A DNA stretch of 64,000 bases from assembly GCF_963662255.1 (NCBI RefSeq), contig NC_085052.1, forward strand, positions 6,492,807 to 6,556,806. Reading direction: 5' to 3'. This stretch comes from Cinclus cinclus. Its lineage: Eukaryota > Chordata > Aves > Passeriformes > Cinclidae. The translations under genes and the position numbers were made by a program. A model generated the notes under the pieces. The model was not told the DNA's origin and did no database searches. It saw only the letters and a list, made by a program, of their open reading frames with translations. This document shows, one piece after another, positions 25,320 to 37,885 of the stretch (position 1 is its first letter; each line of letters begins with the position of its first letter).

Positions 25320-25392
25320 TTAGAATATCCTTGATTGGAAAGGAATCACAGCGATCACCAAGTCCAACCCCTGGGACTGCCCACTGGTGACA
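25320..25392 (-). repeat. Degraded CR1 LINE fragment
   Basis: The order TAGAATATCC, TTGGAAAGGAATCACAGCGA, TCACCAAGTCCAACCCCTGG and GACTGCCCACT follows the reverse-complement CR1 3' tail, but with more divergence and a shorter length than the other copies. An old insertion. Confidence 0.65.
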
Positions 25393-28300
25393 CCAACTTT
25401 AAAGAGTGGTTTGAAAACATCCTCCTTGCTGGTTGTTTCCATGCACATGGTGGGAAATGCAGGGGGAACTGATCTGCCTGAAGAGAAAAATCCTGCATTC
25501 AGGGTATCCTTCAACCAGATCCATTTTTTCCCCCTCTGTTCCCAATTCTGAAATGCTTACAAACACCATCCCACTGAGTTCCTGAAGGGATTACCCACCT
25601 CACACCACTGTAGAGATCAATTATGGGAACAAAGAATTAGAATCTAGCTCCTCCTCTGATATTAATTAAATCTTTTCTCCTATGGCAAGCAAACAACATA
25701 TTAGGCTTTGCCACAGCCCTCAAAGGTATTATTACCACAGTTCAATGGATGAGGGCAAATAAAGCCAAGGGAGGCTGTAATTTGCTTTTGGTCATTTTTC
25801 TTCTAAATTGATGCAGAATAAAAACCAGAGCATAAAATGCCCTGTTCTACATCAGTTTCTCTTGCCACCAGCCAGTGCTTCCCCCACTGCATGCAGAGCA
25901 ATGTGGGCAGTGGTTTTTCCCTTCTTGGCTCTCCTTGCATGTGAGCAGGGTTGCAAAGGCTTCAGTTTTCACTGGCTGCCTCCCACATGGGTTTGGGTGG
26001 GCTTGGCTTAGGAGCTGTCACTGTCACCTCCTCTGTCCCTGCTCTGGGCAGTGGTCTCCAGGCTCCACTGCAGGAAACTCTTCTCATCTCCTGAGGAGCA
26101 GCAGAGGGATTGGAGAGAGGCAGGGGGAGCAGCACCACTGTGGAGTCAGCAGACCCAGCTGCTGGTTCTGGCTCTGGCCCTGAGCTCCTGTGTGGCTCTT
26201 AAATCTTCTGTGCCTCTGTTTGCCCATTCATATGGCCATAATTAATAAATCTGAGATTTTTCAATATTTCCTACATATTTTTTTTGTCTAAAAGGAATGT
26301 TAAAACAAGAACTGATCAAGGACCATCTTAAAATCTGTGCTCTGTCTATGTGGATAAACGTAGGGCATCACATCAAACAATCTTTGTGGCCCCTTTCTGC
26401 TTTAAAACCAGTAACAGATTGACGGTTCTGGATAAAGTATTTTGTTATTCTTTCCTTCCTAAACTTCGTTCATATGCTCCTCCTTTTAAAGTCCCCAACT
26501 AACAATCCCACTGCTCCTAACGCTGCATAGAATTTTCTAAGGCATTCTCTGGTTACCAGGGCAGACGAACGCTGAAGAACAAACGGAAGGATTTGGGTCC
26601 ATCTCAGCCGTGCCATCTGGTGGCACTGAGCCTCCCAAGGAACGAGGTCTGCTTGCACCATCTAGCGGCTTCGGGTAACCGAGCCAAAGGGAAATTCTAT
26701 TTCCAACACATCCCCAACAAGCCTGAATAATAAAAATACATATGAGGCATTTGCAATTCCAGGTAACTGTAAGTGAACACAGAGAATGTGAAAAGCACAC
26801 TCACCTCCAGGAGTAAAATGAGAATTTTCTCTTAATCAGCTCCTTCCCCCTCCATGTGAATTTTATTTACCGTTACCACCATTCAAAGCACAAAAAAAAG
26901 AAGAATCCTTAAGAAATCAATAAGAAAGTTCTTCCACAACGATAGAACAGAAGGCATCTGTGCTCTCTCACTCCCAGGATCGATATTATGGAGGTCAGAC
27001 TGTGATCATCATCACACATCCTTCCTTTTGCAGTTGCTTAAGAACAGTTTTGCTTTCCTCCAGAGAGAGGTGGAGCTGTGAAAGCAAAGCTACAGAGAGA
27101 GTGTCTCATCACTCTTATTGAGTGAATGAAAAGAAAGGCATCTCCAAAGACTTCACAAGTACAACTGGAATGACAGGATTGTGACTGGAATCACATTATT
27201 CAGGGATAGAGTCACACTAAAGGTCTTTGGTTTTCCATTGAAGAGTTTTGCAATTGTTGTCAGTCACTCTGAGTGTGGGAATCTACCTGAGTTAAGTAAA
27301 CAGCACCTTGTTCTCTCACTATGGACATCCATGGTCGTGCCAGAGGGTGGAAAGCCTCAAGGGTGAGAGGGGCACTTGGTTGTGTGGTTCCAGGTTATGT
27401 TTAATGGATGCCTAAAGACTTCTTGAAATACAACTGATTCATTCCTCAAGACAGCATAATATACATAGAAAATAGAACACATCCACTACATAACACATGA
27501 CCTGCTAAACCACCTGGACAGAATTCTTTCTAAATCCTTCACTGAGAATGCTCTTTGAGTCATGCTTGAACAGAAGTACAACCTGACTTGGAAAGCCTTT
27601 CTAGGAATTTAAGGACTGCTTGCCATGAAGTGTTTGTTTTTAGGATCCTCCTGAAAAGTGCCCTACACCTTTCAGGAGCCTGTTTGGTTTAAAAGGCTCT
27701 GGGACTTTAAAAGAACATGAGCTCGAGGAGCCAATTTTTCATGCATATTGCTTTCCTCTTGTAAATACAAATTTAACATCCCTTCACTCACTGTGTTGTC
27801 TGTGGCTAAAAATTAAATTTGTAAAGGCAAATAGTCCAGAGAGGTTATTGCTATGTTAATCCTGCAGGAAGGAGCAGGGGTATGTTCTCCAGACTGCAGG
27901 GACCCAGAGACCTCTCTGCAGAGCTAAAGGAATGAAAGGATGCATCTTGCTTTGCTGTCTCCAGAGACTCATATAGGCCTGCAGAAGTGAGGGGAGAGCT
28001 GTCCTATGCCCAGGAGCTCATCTCCCTCCCAGGTTTGACAGTTTTAACCTACTACCAGACCATTTGTGCATTACCCAGCTCTCTCTCAGACATTATAATG
28101 TGCTTTGCTTTGATTTTCATTCTTTTTCATTAAATCATGTTGTTTCAAACCCTTCTTGCCATGAAGCTCTCTTCCAGCTAATCGTCTTTCTGTACAATTT
28201 TGACAAATATTTCAGGGAGTGAGCCAGGAAGGCTTTGAATTGAAACATCTCCTATAAGGGTCTATTAGTGTCTCAGTCTCTTCTCAAAAATAACAAGCAT

Positions 28301-31300
28301 TGAAGTGTGATTGCTTTCCTGACTGATCTCTTTTCTGCACCTGTTTCAGCTTAGTTCTAAGGCAATTTTTATCTATGAACAAGTGATGCTTGTGGACCCC
28401 TGAGTACAAATTCTTTTACTATAAATCACTTAATCTGAGCAATATAATAATATTACTATAAACACTCCTATATAAGCACTTTTCCGACACATATGCCTTC
28501 TAATCCAATCTCATAAAATGTGATGATGATTTGCAATTTTGCAAGTTCATCACATTTTTCATTCTAGAGAGGAGAAAAGTGATTTCCTTGATCTGTGCTT
28601 GTCAAATTTTTCCTGTGCTGGATTACATCACTCTTCCAGCTTTCCAGGCAACTTCGGGCAACTTGAACGAGAGCTATCCATCATCATGAAAACTAAATTA
28701 ATGTCTGAAGGCTGACAAACTCATGCTTTCCTCAGTATTCAGAGTTATCTAAGAGATTAATATAGAGATCAGCACAGGTATTTATAAATACTAACACCCA
28801 AAGCCAATGGTTGGGCATTCACTGATTGATTGGCCAGGCCAAATGTCCACGAGCTGGACCACAGCTGGAGGGGTGAAGTGTCACAGCTGGAGCACGAGAC
28901 ATGGGCAATGCAGACACTTCCCGTGTCATGAAATCTCATGGTGTGCAGGAGGCTTCTGCTTTCACGGCTCCTATTTCACTCAGCTTCTTCTTTTTTTAAA
29001 ATACACTGCAGCTGCTTCACAGATCTACTCAATCACCCAGTGACACATATTTGTGCACGTGCCATAAGGAGTTTCTCTTTCTTGCTCAGCCAGAACAGGC
29101 AGGAAGTGATAAGGGCTGTTTTAGTTACAGAGATGCACTAGCAGGCATGCAGTTTCTAGCAGGCATGCAGCTAGAAACTCTCAGATAAATGGGGATTTAA
29201 AGCCCTTATCTAAGATGCTCCAAGGAACCAGCATAATAAAAATAATGAACTCCAGAAATAATGATTATTAACAGAATTCAAGAAGCCTGACCCCAACCCC
29301 ATGTTGTGTTCATAATTTCATTATTTTTTCAGACTTCAGTGAAGCTGCTTCCCTCTGAAACTGCTGGAAGTGTAATCAGAGTCAGGGACCAAATCTTTTG
29401 GCCTCCTTATTTATAATTCAGCTGCTCTGAAAGGTTGTATAGCCCCATGGTGATGCTATCCAGACTAAAAAGCAGGTGAGACCTTTACATCAAAGTAGCA
29501 TTTGCCAAAGTCAGCCACTTCAAATCTATCTGTGTGAAGTGGTAGGCTGGAGAATTTTACAGGAACAGACTCCCTAATGGTGTTTTATGACACCTTTTTC
29601 CAAACATTAGAAACTCTGAGAAGAGTTTCTAGTATGGTTTGCCTTTCCCATTAGTAAAAGCTTATAATTGAACAAATAAAATACCTGACTCTCAAAGCAC
29701 TGGACTACAATTAAGCTCAAGTCAAAGTGTTTATTGGAACATCATCCCTAAAATCTATTTTAAAGCCACCTGGGGGCTGGGTTTAATGACTACCTTCATT
29801 GTAGTGTTTATAGTGTTGTTATTATTGATGCTGCTGCTTCCTTTTCAATGGAAGACAAAGCCAAGAGAGGGAATATATCCATGCTTCTCCTTGGAAGAAG
29901 TAAATCCCTGAGCCATGGCAGGGTGAGCCTTGCTGTCCCAGGGAACATGTCACATTTCTCAGGCCCTGCCTGAGGATCCAGGGACATGCTGAGCCTTTTA
30001 TGGGAACTCTGAGACAGGGAGCTCTCTTCAAAGCCAATGACAGTAACAAACATAGCCACAAAAAAAGAAAATTAATGACCACATGACTGCTTAATGCAGG
30101 TATACCACACATCTTAATGTTTATCTAGCTTTGACCAAGAAGAACTTGGATTTATTGAGAAATTTCCTTTTCTCCAGAGTCTGTAACCATGTCCTCATTG
30201 CAGGTCAGTGCTGCTGACCTGGAAAAATATCTAGTCCTTTCAAGAGAAAAAAAAAGACAAGTAATCAGTAATTTAGGCAGTTTCTTGCAGGAAATAAACC
30301 ATCCCATGTGAGAACAGTTTTGGCATGAAATGGCTCTTCTAAAACCAGAATCAAAGTGATTAATGGCAAAACATATTCTACTTGTCACTTCTCTCCTAAC
30401 CTGATTTTTCTAAAGCACTGTGAGCTTTGCCATGGATATCAAGAAGATCAGAATTTAGACCACTTCTTGAATAGCATTGTAAGTGGCTTATTTAGAAGGC
30501 AAACACATGTAACCGTGCCAGTCCTTAGTCTCTTTGAGCACAAAATGTGTTCATTTCCTTGGCAGAGAAAATTGCTGTAAAAACAGTTTGGAAGTGTAAC
30601 TTTTCTTGCAGGGAAGAAGAAAAGAGGTACTGTTGGCTGTCAGATGTTAGTCCAAGCATTCACTATTTACAGACACATTCAGAAAATCAGACTTCTTAGC
30701 ACAGCAAATTATGTCCTGTTCTTCAACTCGGAGGAAAATTCATGAGCCTCCGTTTGCTCTCTTATTTCCTCTTCCTAGGAAGCACAAGGCCGTCTTATCA
30801 TAAGGTTATTTAAACTGTTTGAGAAACAATTATTTTTATCAAGAATGCTGCATATTGTTTTGTTTGAAAATCATACCATTATTTGGTGTTCTCCTGGGAG
30901 ATATGGAAAAGCTTGGAATGAGCCTTGGAAAAAGCCAGTCCTCTTCCATCAGCAGTGTGACCTGACATGTCTCTGTGTGAGAAGCTGCAGTTACAGTGAC
31001 AGCATGGGAGGATCACAAAGAGCTTTATCATCCGAGTCCTTCCCTTCTTACCAACATAAATGGTTCATCTCGCAGAGTCCTTCAAAGGTGGAATTGTTAA
31101 AGCCTTTCCAAAAGCCCTCTCTTCACCACCAACATTTTGCAGTTCAGCCAAAAATTCTACTCTACACTCAGATTTGCTTTGAAAACACTTGCAACTTTTA
31201 GCTGGCAAGTGTGTTTGGAACACCATCCATTAAGCATCAGTGAAATCTAGGGAGTCAGTGCTCTCCTGAGAGTTTGGATGGTTGTGTGAGAGATGAACAG

Positions 31301-34300
31301 CCTAAAATCATGTGCATTATCAAGCTGGTGAGCAGAAGGTTTAATACATAATTGAATTCCCCAAACTCCCAAATTCCTTTAGCAGCAACATCTTTTATTA
31401 CTTTCCCCGAGAAAAGTATAAAGTGGGGGAAATATTAGAAAGTGAGTGTCTTGTACCCACAGTCAGAACCCCAGCCTCCAGCTCTGGCACTGTTCCTCAA
31501 ATTTTTTGCCATGTGTGACAAAAGCAGACGGATGGCTCTCCCCCACAGGGCACAGATCTGAGAGCACTATGACAGTCTGCAGTGCACAGCAGAAAAAGGA
31601 ACTTTCTTCCAGCAGCACATCAAGTACATTGACAATTTTATATGCTGATTTTGTGGTGTTCTCTCACTCAGCTTTCCTGTTCACACAGGAATTTGTGGAA
31701 GAAGATAATGTAATGAATCAATGTTGTTAGACAGCACCGTTACCCTGATTTCTCATCAGTAGATGCTTAACATAGAAATTCATTTTTCACTGTCAAATTT
31801 CTACTCTTTTCTTCTTGCTTTGCTTTCATTTCCCTTCTTGCCCATTGCTTTCCATTTCCTCTGGACTTTGGTGCATCCTGAAAATGTACAGACATAAAGT
31901 TTTATGCACAAGACAAGTGTTGGAAGGATTCTGTCTCCAGCCAGACACTGAGAGCTTAATCAGTTTGAAAAAGCCTGAACTAACCTCAAAAGAATTACGT
32001 TTTATCTACTCAGAGACTGAATATTTAACTCAAAGAAAAAAAAGAGAGGAAAAAGAAAAAAGAAGAAAAATCTCAGATTCACATGCAAACCCATAAGCAC
32101 ACAAGCCAACCAGCATTTGTTCAAGCACTTCCCAAAACTCTCTAATGAAAATCACGTGCAGACAATCAGTTATTGGCACGTACAAGCAATACACTCATGG
32201 ACTTCATTGCTCATGAAGGTTTGCACTTAGACCTCAGACTGCTATCCTAAAAATATTGGCTTCATATATGAGAGATCTGCTGCCTTCACATAGCTGTGAT
32301 TTGCTGTATGAGTGATGGAGAAAATGCCTCATATTTCTGCCACTATCTGTGCCTGTGTACTTTAACAGAGAGAACTGAAATTTATCCTGAAGAACCTGAT
32401 CTCGCTTGCTCTCTGTGTAAATGCAGGCTGCTATGTTGGATGGCTTGAAAAATATTTTTTCTACCTTACAAGTGATGCATAAGGTGAGGAAGAAATGGAC
32501 AGGTAGCCCAGCTAAATACTTAAACGTGGTCTTAGAATATAGTATCTTCTGCTGAATACAGCCTGTGGAGTTGCTTAGTAATAGCAATAATAGCAATAAA
32601 AAAAAATTGTCACTTATATATAAAAATAATAAATTTTCAAAAAGTGCTTAATTTGTGAAAGCCAGGTTAAATGACAAGACCCATCCTTCTGGGTTCACAA
32701 AACATTTACATTGCATGCAACAGCCACACGTATTACATTTGATGCTCCCTGTGGTCTGAAAATTAGGATCACAAGGTATGCTGGGAACCTGGAAGCAAAG
32801 AGGACTACAGGGACTGCTCCAGCTGGAGTTGCAGCCTTTGCCTCTGCTGAGCCTGCCACCACACATGCAATTAGCATTCATTATATGGCAGTGTTTTATG
32901 ATGTGGGTGCATCTCCACCTGGAACAAGTTGAAAAAGCATAAAAGCCATCAAAGTGTTATCAGATGTTATTAACGTTGAGCCCACTAAAATCTGGACCAC
33001 ATCTGAACTACTGGCACACAGATGACAAGTCCTACATCCCATTAAGAATTTCCTGAGTCCTCAGATGTACTGCTCATGCAAAAGATGCTTCTGAACAGAA
33101 TGTCATTCTTTGAATGACAAAGCAGAAGATAGGAGGAATGTTTCTGATGGTTTCATTAATGGCCTTTCAGTCCAGACCCTGTGTCTTCTTTCTGACACTG
33201 TTTTATCCCTCAGGAGGATTCCTTGCACAGACTTTCTGCCCTGCTGTGGCTGCTGGTGGTGAGACCTGTGCCAAAGCCCATCATCCAAAACCACTGTGCT
33301 GGTTTAAGAAGCGCTCTCCACCCAAGCTGGCTGCACAAACTTCCCCAAGCCAGAGGAGCCAGATCTTTCTGTATTTTCAGTCTCAATCACCTCTTGACAA
33401 TATTTACATCTACACGGAAAATTACTTTTTCCTCCACCACTGCTGTCATTTCTCCCCTTCTGCACAAAGATTATTTTCCACTCCTTCTACTCATTCCTTC
33501 ATGGTTCCCCTGTGATTCCCACACCAGGAATACCCTCTACTCCTAAGTGCTCGTGACAGCTGCCATCTTGGCCCAATCAAGGGTGATTGATCCAGCATCC
33601 TTCAGCATCAAGTGCATTTGATCTGTAAAGCTCTCCAGCTGGGGCTGTAATAACTCATATCCGCTGTGGGTTACACATCAAGCAACTCTTTCCCCACCAG
33701 TCACGTCTTTCCTGATAGAAGAGTTATTCAATGAAGCCCCTTCACATCTAATCCACCATCTCATGCAGATCGTGATGGGGAAAATTTATGAAAAGAGATA
33801 TTTTGTACTGCTTTGAAGAAAACAAAGCTGATCTCCATGTCAATTTTGTTGAATAAAAACTTCTCTGGGCAGAGACTGCAAATTCTTTCAGGATTTGGTC
33901 CATGATAAGAACAGTCAAATCATAAATATTTGTGCACTAAATGAGCCATTACTCACTACTTTGTTTCATTTTCATTAACTCTGTGACTGTATTTACTGTA
34001 CTTACATTCAGATCCTGCTCTGCAGTATGAACTGCTGCTGTCACTCCAGCCAAGGCTGCTGCACACTGCTCTGCCATCTGAAAACTGGCTCCCAGCTCTG
34101 AGAGTAAGAGAATCAGGCCCAGCTATTCCTGTTTGTGTGGGATCACTGTTGCAGCACACCTGAACTGAAGACATAAATACCTTGCTATACTTGACAATGC
34201 AATGTGTATCCAACTCTCCACCCTCCTTTAGGTTCATAGCACAAGCCAAATGACCACATTACTTTTACTGCAGAATGGTTGTGTTACCTAAATCACAATT

Positions 34301-37073
34301 TTTGATGCGATATGTTTTGCACAGTCAGACTGGACTGGTTTGTCCACCCGTCACACAAATATGAAACTAAATGTCTCTTCAGGCACTAGATTTGCTGAGT
34401 GTTGTTTTAGCTCTATAGCAGTATGTTTCTATGCATTACAGGCATGGAAATCAGAACAGGATGGACAGAATACTTTCTGTTAATGAGAGATAGCAGGTTG
34501 CAAAGGAAGAAAACAAAGACAGCAAAATCTGTAGAGAGGTTTCTCCTCACCTCCCAATTTAGAACTCAGTGATTACTGAGCCAGAATTGTTATCTTTGCA
34601 TTTAATTGTCTTTAAAGTTTTTCTTTCATGGTTTTGTCCCATCTCTCATTGATCTAATGGGAACTTTTAATTGCCACATTCTCCCATAACAAGGAGTATC
34701 TACGGCTTAATTATATGTTGTGTGAAGCACCATTTTCTCTTCTTTCTGTTTCTTTTCTTAAGCCTGTCACATGTGGGATTCATTTGTCAGCCCAAGCTCT
34801 CATAATGAGAGGTGTTTGAAAATCATTCCATCATTCCTTGTTTCCCTTCTCTGAGCCCTTGTAATGTTACACATCCCTCCATCAGTCTTTCACCTCTTTC
34901 CAGACTAGAGAGCTACTGTGCATGTCCCGTATGGAAGTTGTTCCCGATCTTTGTTCATCCTTTACCCTGGGCTATAAAGTTTTTTCCAAATTTACATATC
35001 CTCTGGGAGGGGAAGGACCAGAAATGTGCTCAGTATTCAACTGTCAGGTCCATTATTGGTTTATAGAGTGTAATGGTTTATGAGATTTGTTCCCTCTCCT
35101 TCTACAAAATCAATTTTTATTCCCCTTAACTGACAGATTCTATAGGAAAGAAAGCTGTTTACTGCCATCCCTTGGTCATAACTAGAATTATTTGGTGCAG
35201 AATCCTTATTGTAAAGCCAGCCAAAATTCCCGAAATCCATAAGGTAAATGGGAAGGTATTAAGGTACTTTGCCAATGACAAATATATAGGGTATAAATTC
35301 AGGATTAACTGCTCTCCATAAATGAGATCCCACTGATAAGACAGAAACAAATTAAATTACATAAAGATCAGTTATTAAAAATGCTGACTGGTTTAGGATA
35401 TCCCAAGGAAAAGCTTGAGGGGCAGGAAGTGCATTTATCTGATGCAAAGCCCATGGTGTCATGCAAGTCCTTTCATTGATTTCTGAGAACTGTGACATGG
35501 TACCGAAGTTCTACACTGATTTTAATCTGAAGACACAACATTAAGTAACATAAGAGTAGTGATATGAATAGAGGGACTTGCTACATAAGGCCAAAATCAC
35601 AGCAAACATGACAGAGTTAACTGAAGTTTCTTCCAGTTCTGTATTTATTATTTTTATTCTTATAAATCACTTTTTTATTTGCTATCAAGCATTATATAAC
35701 TTGCATATAATCAATGCTAAATTGCATCTAATTATTAATAAAAACTGGGTACATATTGCCACATACATGGAGTGCAACAGACATAACATGGCATGTCAAT
35801 ATTCTGAAAACCTCAGCTCCAACTGGTAAATTCGAAATTCGCTAATGGAGAATATTGTGCATTTTGTCATAATCAAGCATTTTTTATTGTCTAGAGATGT
35901 TCACATTTAGTGGGCATGCATATCATCTACAAGTTAAAAGGTGGTTAATTAAAGTTAGTGGTTTCTTTTATATTAATTATATCTTTTTATTCCAAATTAT
36001 TGGTTTTAATTGAAAGATATTATTGACAATTCAAATTATTAATAACATAAGCAAAATCTTGAAGTAACAACAATATTCTCATCTCAATGTGCTCCACAAT
36101 TATATAATTACAGGATCTCCCCCACATCCCAGTGAAACATGTGGGCTTTTCCTTCTACAGGTGAGCCAAGGAGCTCCCAGAAGTTGAGCAGTCTGTACAG
36201 AATGAAATGTGGGTGAGAAGTGGGCTCTTATGAAGTCGGTGTTGAACACAGGCTCCTTTAGCAGCAAAGACACAGAGCATCACTCCAGGGCTGCAACCAC
36301 TCCAGGTTTGCTGAGTGCCTTCCCCAGACACCACCCAGGAGCAGAACTTGCCATGAGCACCTCGGCAGCTGGACACCATGGACATGAATTGACTCCAGGC
36401 TGAGTACAAACATCATGAATCGTGGTGGAACAGGAGTGGCTTCAGCCCTGAAGAGATGAGCAATTCTCTGACTGGTTTCTGGACTGGTGACAGAGATGGG
36501 ATAATGCGGTGTCCTTCCTTCCCATGGAGCACTTCCCTGGCCTGTGCAAGGTGTGATGTTGGCCATACACAGCAGCTGGGTCCATCCCTCTCCTCCCCAG
36601 CTCTCTCTGAAGATGAGCAGGTGGCAGCAGCAGCGTGTCACAGCTCAGGACAGACAGCCACAGCCAGGCTGGCCCAGCATGCAGAGAAGGTGGCAGAACA
36701 TGACCTTCCAGGAGATCAGGGCCGTGCTTGGACAAGTATGAAAACAAAATTTCTGAATTGCCGTGCAGTGGGAAGGGGGACAGAAAGGCTGCAGAAAGTC
36801 AAAGCTTTGCAAAATATATCCAGGAGAACAGGCAGGGAGAGCTCTCAGCTCATGCAGCATCTTTGATTATTTAGGAAAAGGACCCCTTTGGGAAGTACTC
36901 CCTGGAGATGCCTTCACCAAGTGCCTCCAGAAGTATTCAGCCATTTCACAGTCATTTCTCAGAGGAAATCAGATTAAAATAAGGCACCTGCCAGTCCAAG
37001 GCAGAAATGCACGGAAACACTTTCATCTTGTTGCTGTGGCCAATGCTGACAAGTGAAGGAGAAATGACTGTTC
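25393..37073. other. Intergenic region 3' of KCNK18, no gene supported
   Basis: About 11.7 kb with no recognisable protein-coding exon or RNA gene. The last kilobase (about 36000-37073) lies immediately downstream of the KCNK18 stop codon and should contain its 3' UTR. The nearest clear AATAAA on the minus strand that I noticed is at 35986-35991, about 1.1 kb from the stop, but a lone hexamer in AT-rich DNA is weak evidence. A perfect small inverted repeat lies at 29151-29179, and two CTCF-like motifs at 26613-26670. Confidence 0.55.
29151..29179. repeat. Perfect 10-bp inverted repeat (hairpin)
   Basis: The arms AGTTTCTAGC (29151-29160) and GCTAGAAACT (29170-29179) are exact reverse complements around a 9-base loop, AGGCATGCA. 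The segment CTAGCAGGCATGCAG also occurs just upstream at 29138-29152, so a short direct duplication overlaps the hairpin. Function unknown. Confidence 0.8.
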
Positions 37074-37885
37074 TTATTTTGGATATATCTTCTTTGATGG
37101 CAGATTTTTCTCTGCACAAAATGAAATCACCTTTTTATACAGGACAATTAAGCGGTCTTGGCCCAGCTTAAAAGCAATGAAGACAATTTCCATGCCAATC
37201 ATAATGTAGAGGGAAAAAAACAAGAAAAACTTGGGATGTTCTAGTTTTGTGTCTCCAAATCCAATAGTGGTCAAAGTGATAAAGCAGAAATAAAAGGCTT
37301 CCTGAAAATCCATATTTTTTTCCCAGTTTGGAAGAACAGCAGCTGCACAGGAGATGTACACGAAGATAACGAGCACCATCAATACAATGGGCACGTCTAA
37401 TTTTTCTAACTCTTTTCCTATTTTGTCGAAATTCTCTATTACTCTAGACACTGTCTTTTCCCTGGCTAGTTCAGGACATGAACTCCATCTCTCCATGCTT
37501 TTACTTCTTGCTGGTTGTGTGTTTTCATTCTCCCTGGCAATTAGCATTTCAAAAAGTTCCACATTGCGATATTTGACCGGCCTTTGTTTCATACCTGACT
37601 GACTTCTCAGCAATTCCATAATTGTCAGGGGCTCATTGATGACTATTTTAGACTGCGCCCTAGATTTCAGTTCATTCCTTTTGCTACATGTGGATCCAGA
37701 ACAGAGTTTAGAGGCAAGAATTTTTGACTGTAGTTCCCTGAACTCGTTGTAAGACTTGGATAAGACAGTTGCAAGGATGTCTCCCATGTCTGTCAGGACC
37801 AAGAACATCAGAGGGATCCCAAATAAAGCATACAACATACAGAGATACTTCCCAATCCGTGTCACAGGATAGGTATTACCATAAC
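37074..37885 (-). CDS. KCNK18: KCNK18 (TRESK) coding exon 3 with stop
   Basis: This 812-nt terminal exon encodes residues 122 (completed) to 391 of TRESK, a two-pore-domain background K+ channel of the plasma membrane that sets resting potential, notably in sensory neurons. It starts at acceptor TTGTTCAAG after a pyrimidine-rich tract and completes the first selectivity filter as GYG (122-124). It then gives TM2 (about 135-157, KYLCMLYALFGIPLMFLVL), a long cytosolic loop (about 158-286), TM3 (about 287-306), the second pore with TTIGFGD (GFG at 330-332), TM4 (about 341-364) and a short C-tail. TM2, the pores and TM4 are nearly identical to human TRESK. The 14-3-3-type site survives as RWSSCPEL (254-261). 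The calcineurin docking motifs PQIIIS and LQLP of mammals are not seen. The stop is TAA at 37074-37076. The GTG at 37863-37865 (Val129) is an internal valine codon, not a start. Confidence 0.97.

Noticed and set aside
35986..35991. AATAAA on the minus strand as the KCNK18 polyadenylation signal
   Set aside because: Such hexamers are frequent in this AT-rich region and no supporting downstream element was clear, so it is mentioned but not annotated.
37863..37865. Apparent start codon of a 263-residue minus-strand protein
   Set aside because: It is a GTG valine codon inside KCNK18 exon 3. The true start is the ATG in exon 1 at 41570-41572.
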